This document shows, in pieces, positions 63,284 to 64,000 of a DNA stretch of 64,000 nucleotides (positions are counted from its first letter, which is position 1; the number at the start of each line of letters is the position of its first letter). The stretch lies in NCBI RefSeq assembly GCF_000150275.1, contig NW_002060958.1, positions 1,331,310-1,395,309 on the forward strand. Reading direction: 5' to 3'. Origin of the DNA: Trichoplax adhaerens. Lineage: Eukaryota; Placozoa; Uniplacotomia; Trichoplacea; Trichoplacidae. The notes under the pieces are model-generated. The model searched no databases and had not been told where the DNA came from. It saw only the letters and a program-made list of their open reading frames with translations. The position numbers and the translations under genes were made by a program.

Positions 63284-64000
63284 CCAACAAACTCCGATAT
63301 GATTGTAATGATACTGTAACTGCACGATTAGGATTACGAGATTAATTTATTAGCCATACATGTCGTTATTGTTTACATTAAAAAGCCTTATTCAAAGATA
63401 TTTTAATTACAACCGTTTATATTCCTTATTTGTGACTAACGTCAGGAAATCTACCCGTCTCAGCCTTTCATTAAAGTGCTCATCGGTGAACATGTTATAT
63501 CGAATATTAATCATTAGACTTCAATACATCGGTTTTACCGATTTTCGTATTTGAAATTGCAACTCCTCTTGTATATATATATATGTGTATGTGCATTATA
63601 TGAATCGATGTTACTTGCTGACTTCTTATCTATGCTATATCATTTAGAAATAGTCTCGATAATGATGAAAATATCTTTACATATATTTATTTGCAAATAT
63701 CGAAAATTTCTCCAGTTTAGCAATTATATCTTCATCACTATCATTAGTGTATTTAACCCCAATAATAACGGAAGCAATCTATGATCATTTTAGCACTATA
63801 TACATGTGACGTATATGACTAGATTACTGATTTATCGTTGAATGGAAATAAAGTACAAGATTTCAAATGATGAAATAGTAAGGATGTTAAGGATATAACA
63901 CTACGGGTTTATTTCACACTCAGAAATCTTAATCTGAAATTGGCTTATAAAATTATTATAATCAGATCAATCGATCAAGGACAAATTGCTTCTTTCCGTC
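63284..64000. other. Downstream of UBE2Z
   Basis: AT-rich DNA with several short open frames, none with motif or splice support. Presumably 3' UTR and spacer. Confidence 0.4.

Overview
The window looks like nuclear genomic DNA of an early-branching animal, most probably a placozoan (Trichoplax type). It is AT-rich, has many short phase-compatible GT-AG introns, and its proteins are typical metazoan ones (TRPA channel, STT3B, PARP1, UBE2Z). It also carries small secreted acidic-pro/cationic-peptide genes of the kind described from placozoans and cnidarians. The organism assignment is inference. Gene models below were spliced by eye from reading frame, splice-site and family alignment, so single exon edges may be wrong.

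Layout. 1-18877: two tandem TRPA1-type channel genes on the + strand; the first enters the window at its pre-S1 exon, the second is complete (25 exons, about 1160 aa). They are near-identical from the pre-S1 exon to the C terminus. Copies of an AT-rich interspersed repeat sit in an intron of gene 1, between the genes and in intron 1 of gene 2. 22954-24237: a serine-rich protein of unknown function. 26518-32100 (- strand): a complete STT3B-like oligosaccharyltransferase catalytic subunit in 19 exons. 31058-35766: five unrelated short tandem arrays, starting in STT3 intron 1 and continuing into the spacer towards the divergently transcribed PARP gene. 38609-45194: a PARP1-like gene with PADR1, BRCT, degenerate WGR, regulatory and catalytic domains. 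Its catalytic glutamate position is arginine and its WGR tripeptide is not found. 49249-57474: a cluster of two intact and at least two broken genes for a small secreted peptide precursor: signal peptide and acidic pro-part on exon 1, Trp-capped poly-arginine cationic peptide with an amidation-type end on exon 2. 58563-63283: a UBE2Z-type E2 enzyme for UBA6-dependent ubiquitin/FAT10 transfer, in 7 exons, with a 186-bp tandem array in intron 1.

These genes do not form a pathway; the order is ordinary eukaryotic gene neighbourhood. The two places where local duplication is visibly shaping gene content are the TRPA pair and the peptide cluster. The peptide cluster (probable antimicrobial or signalling peptides) is the best candidate for little-described biology, followed by the PARP1-like protein whose residues suggest altered or lost polymerase activity.
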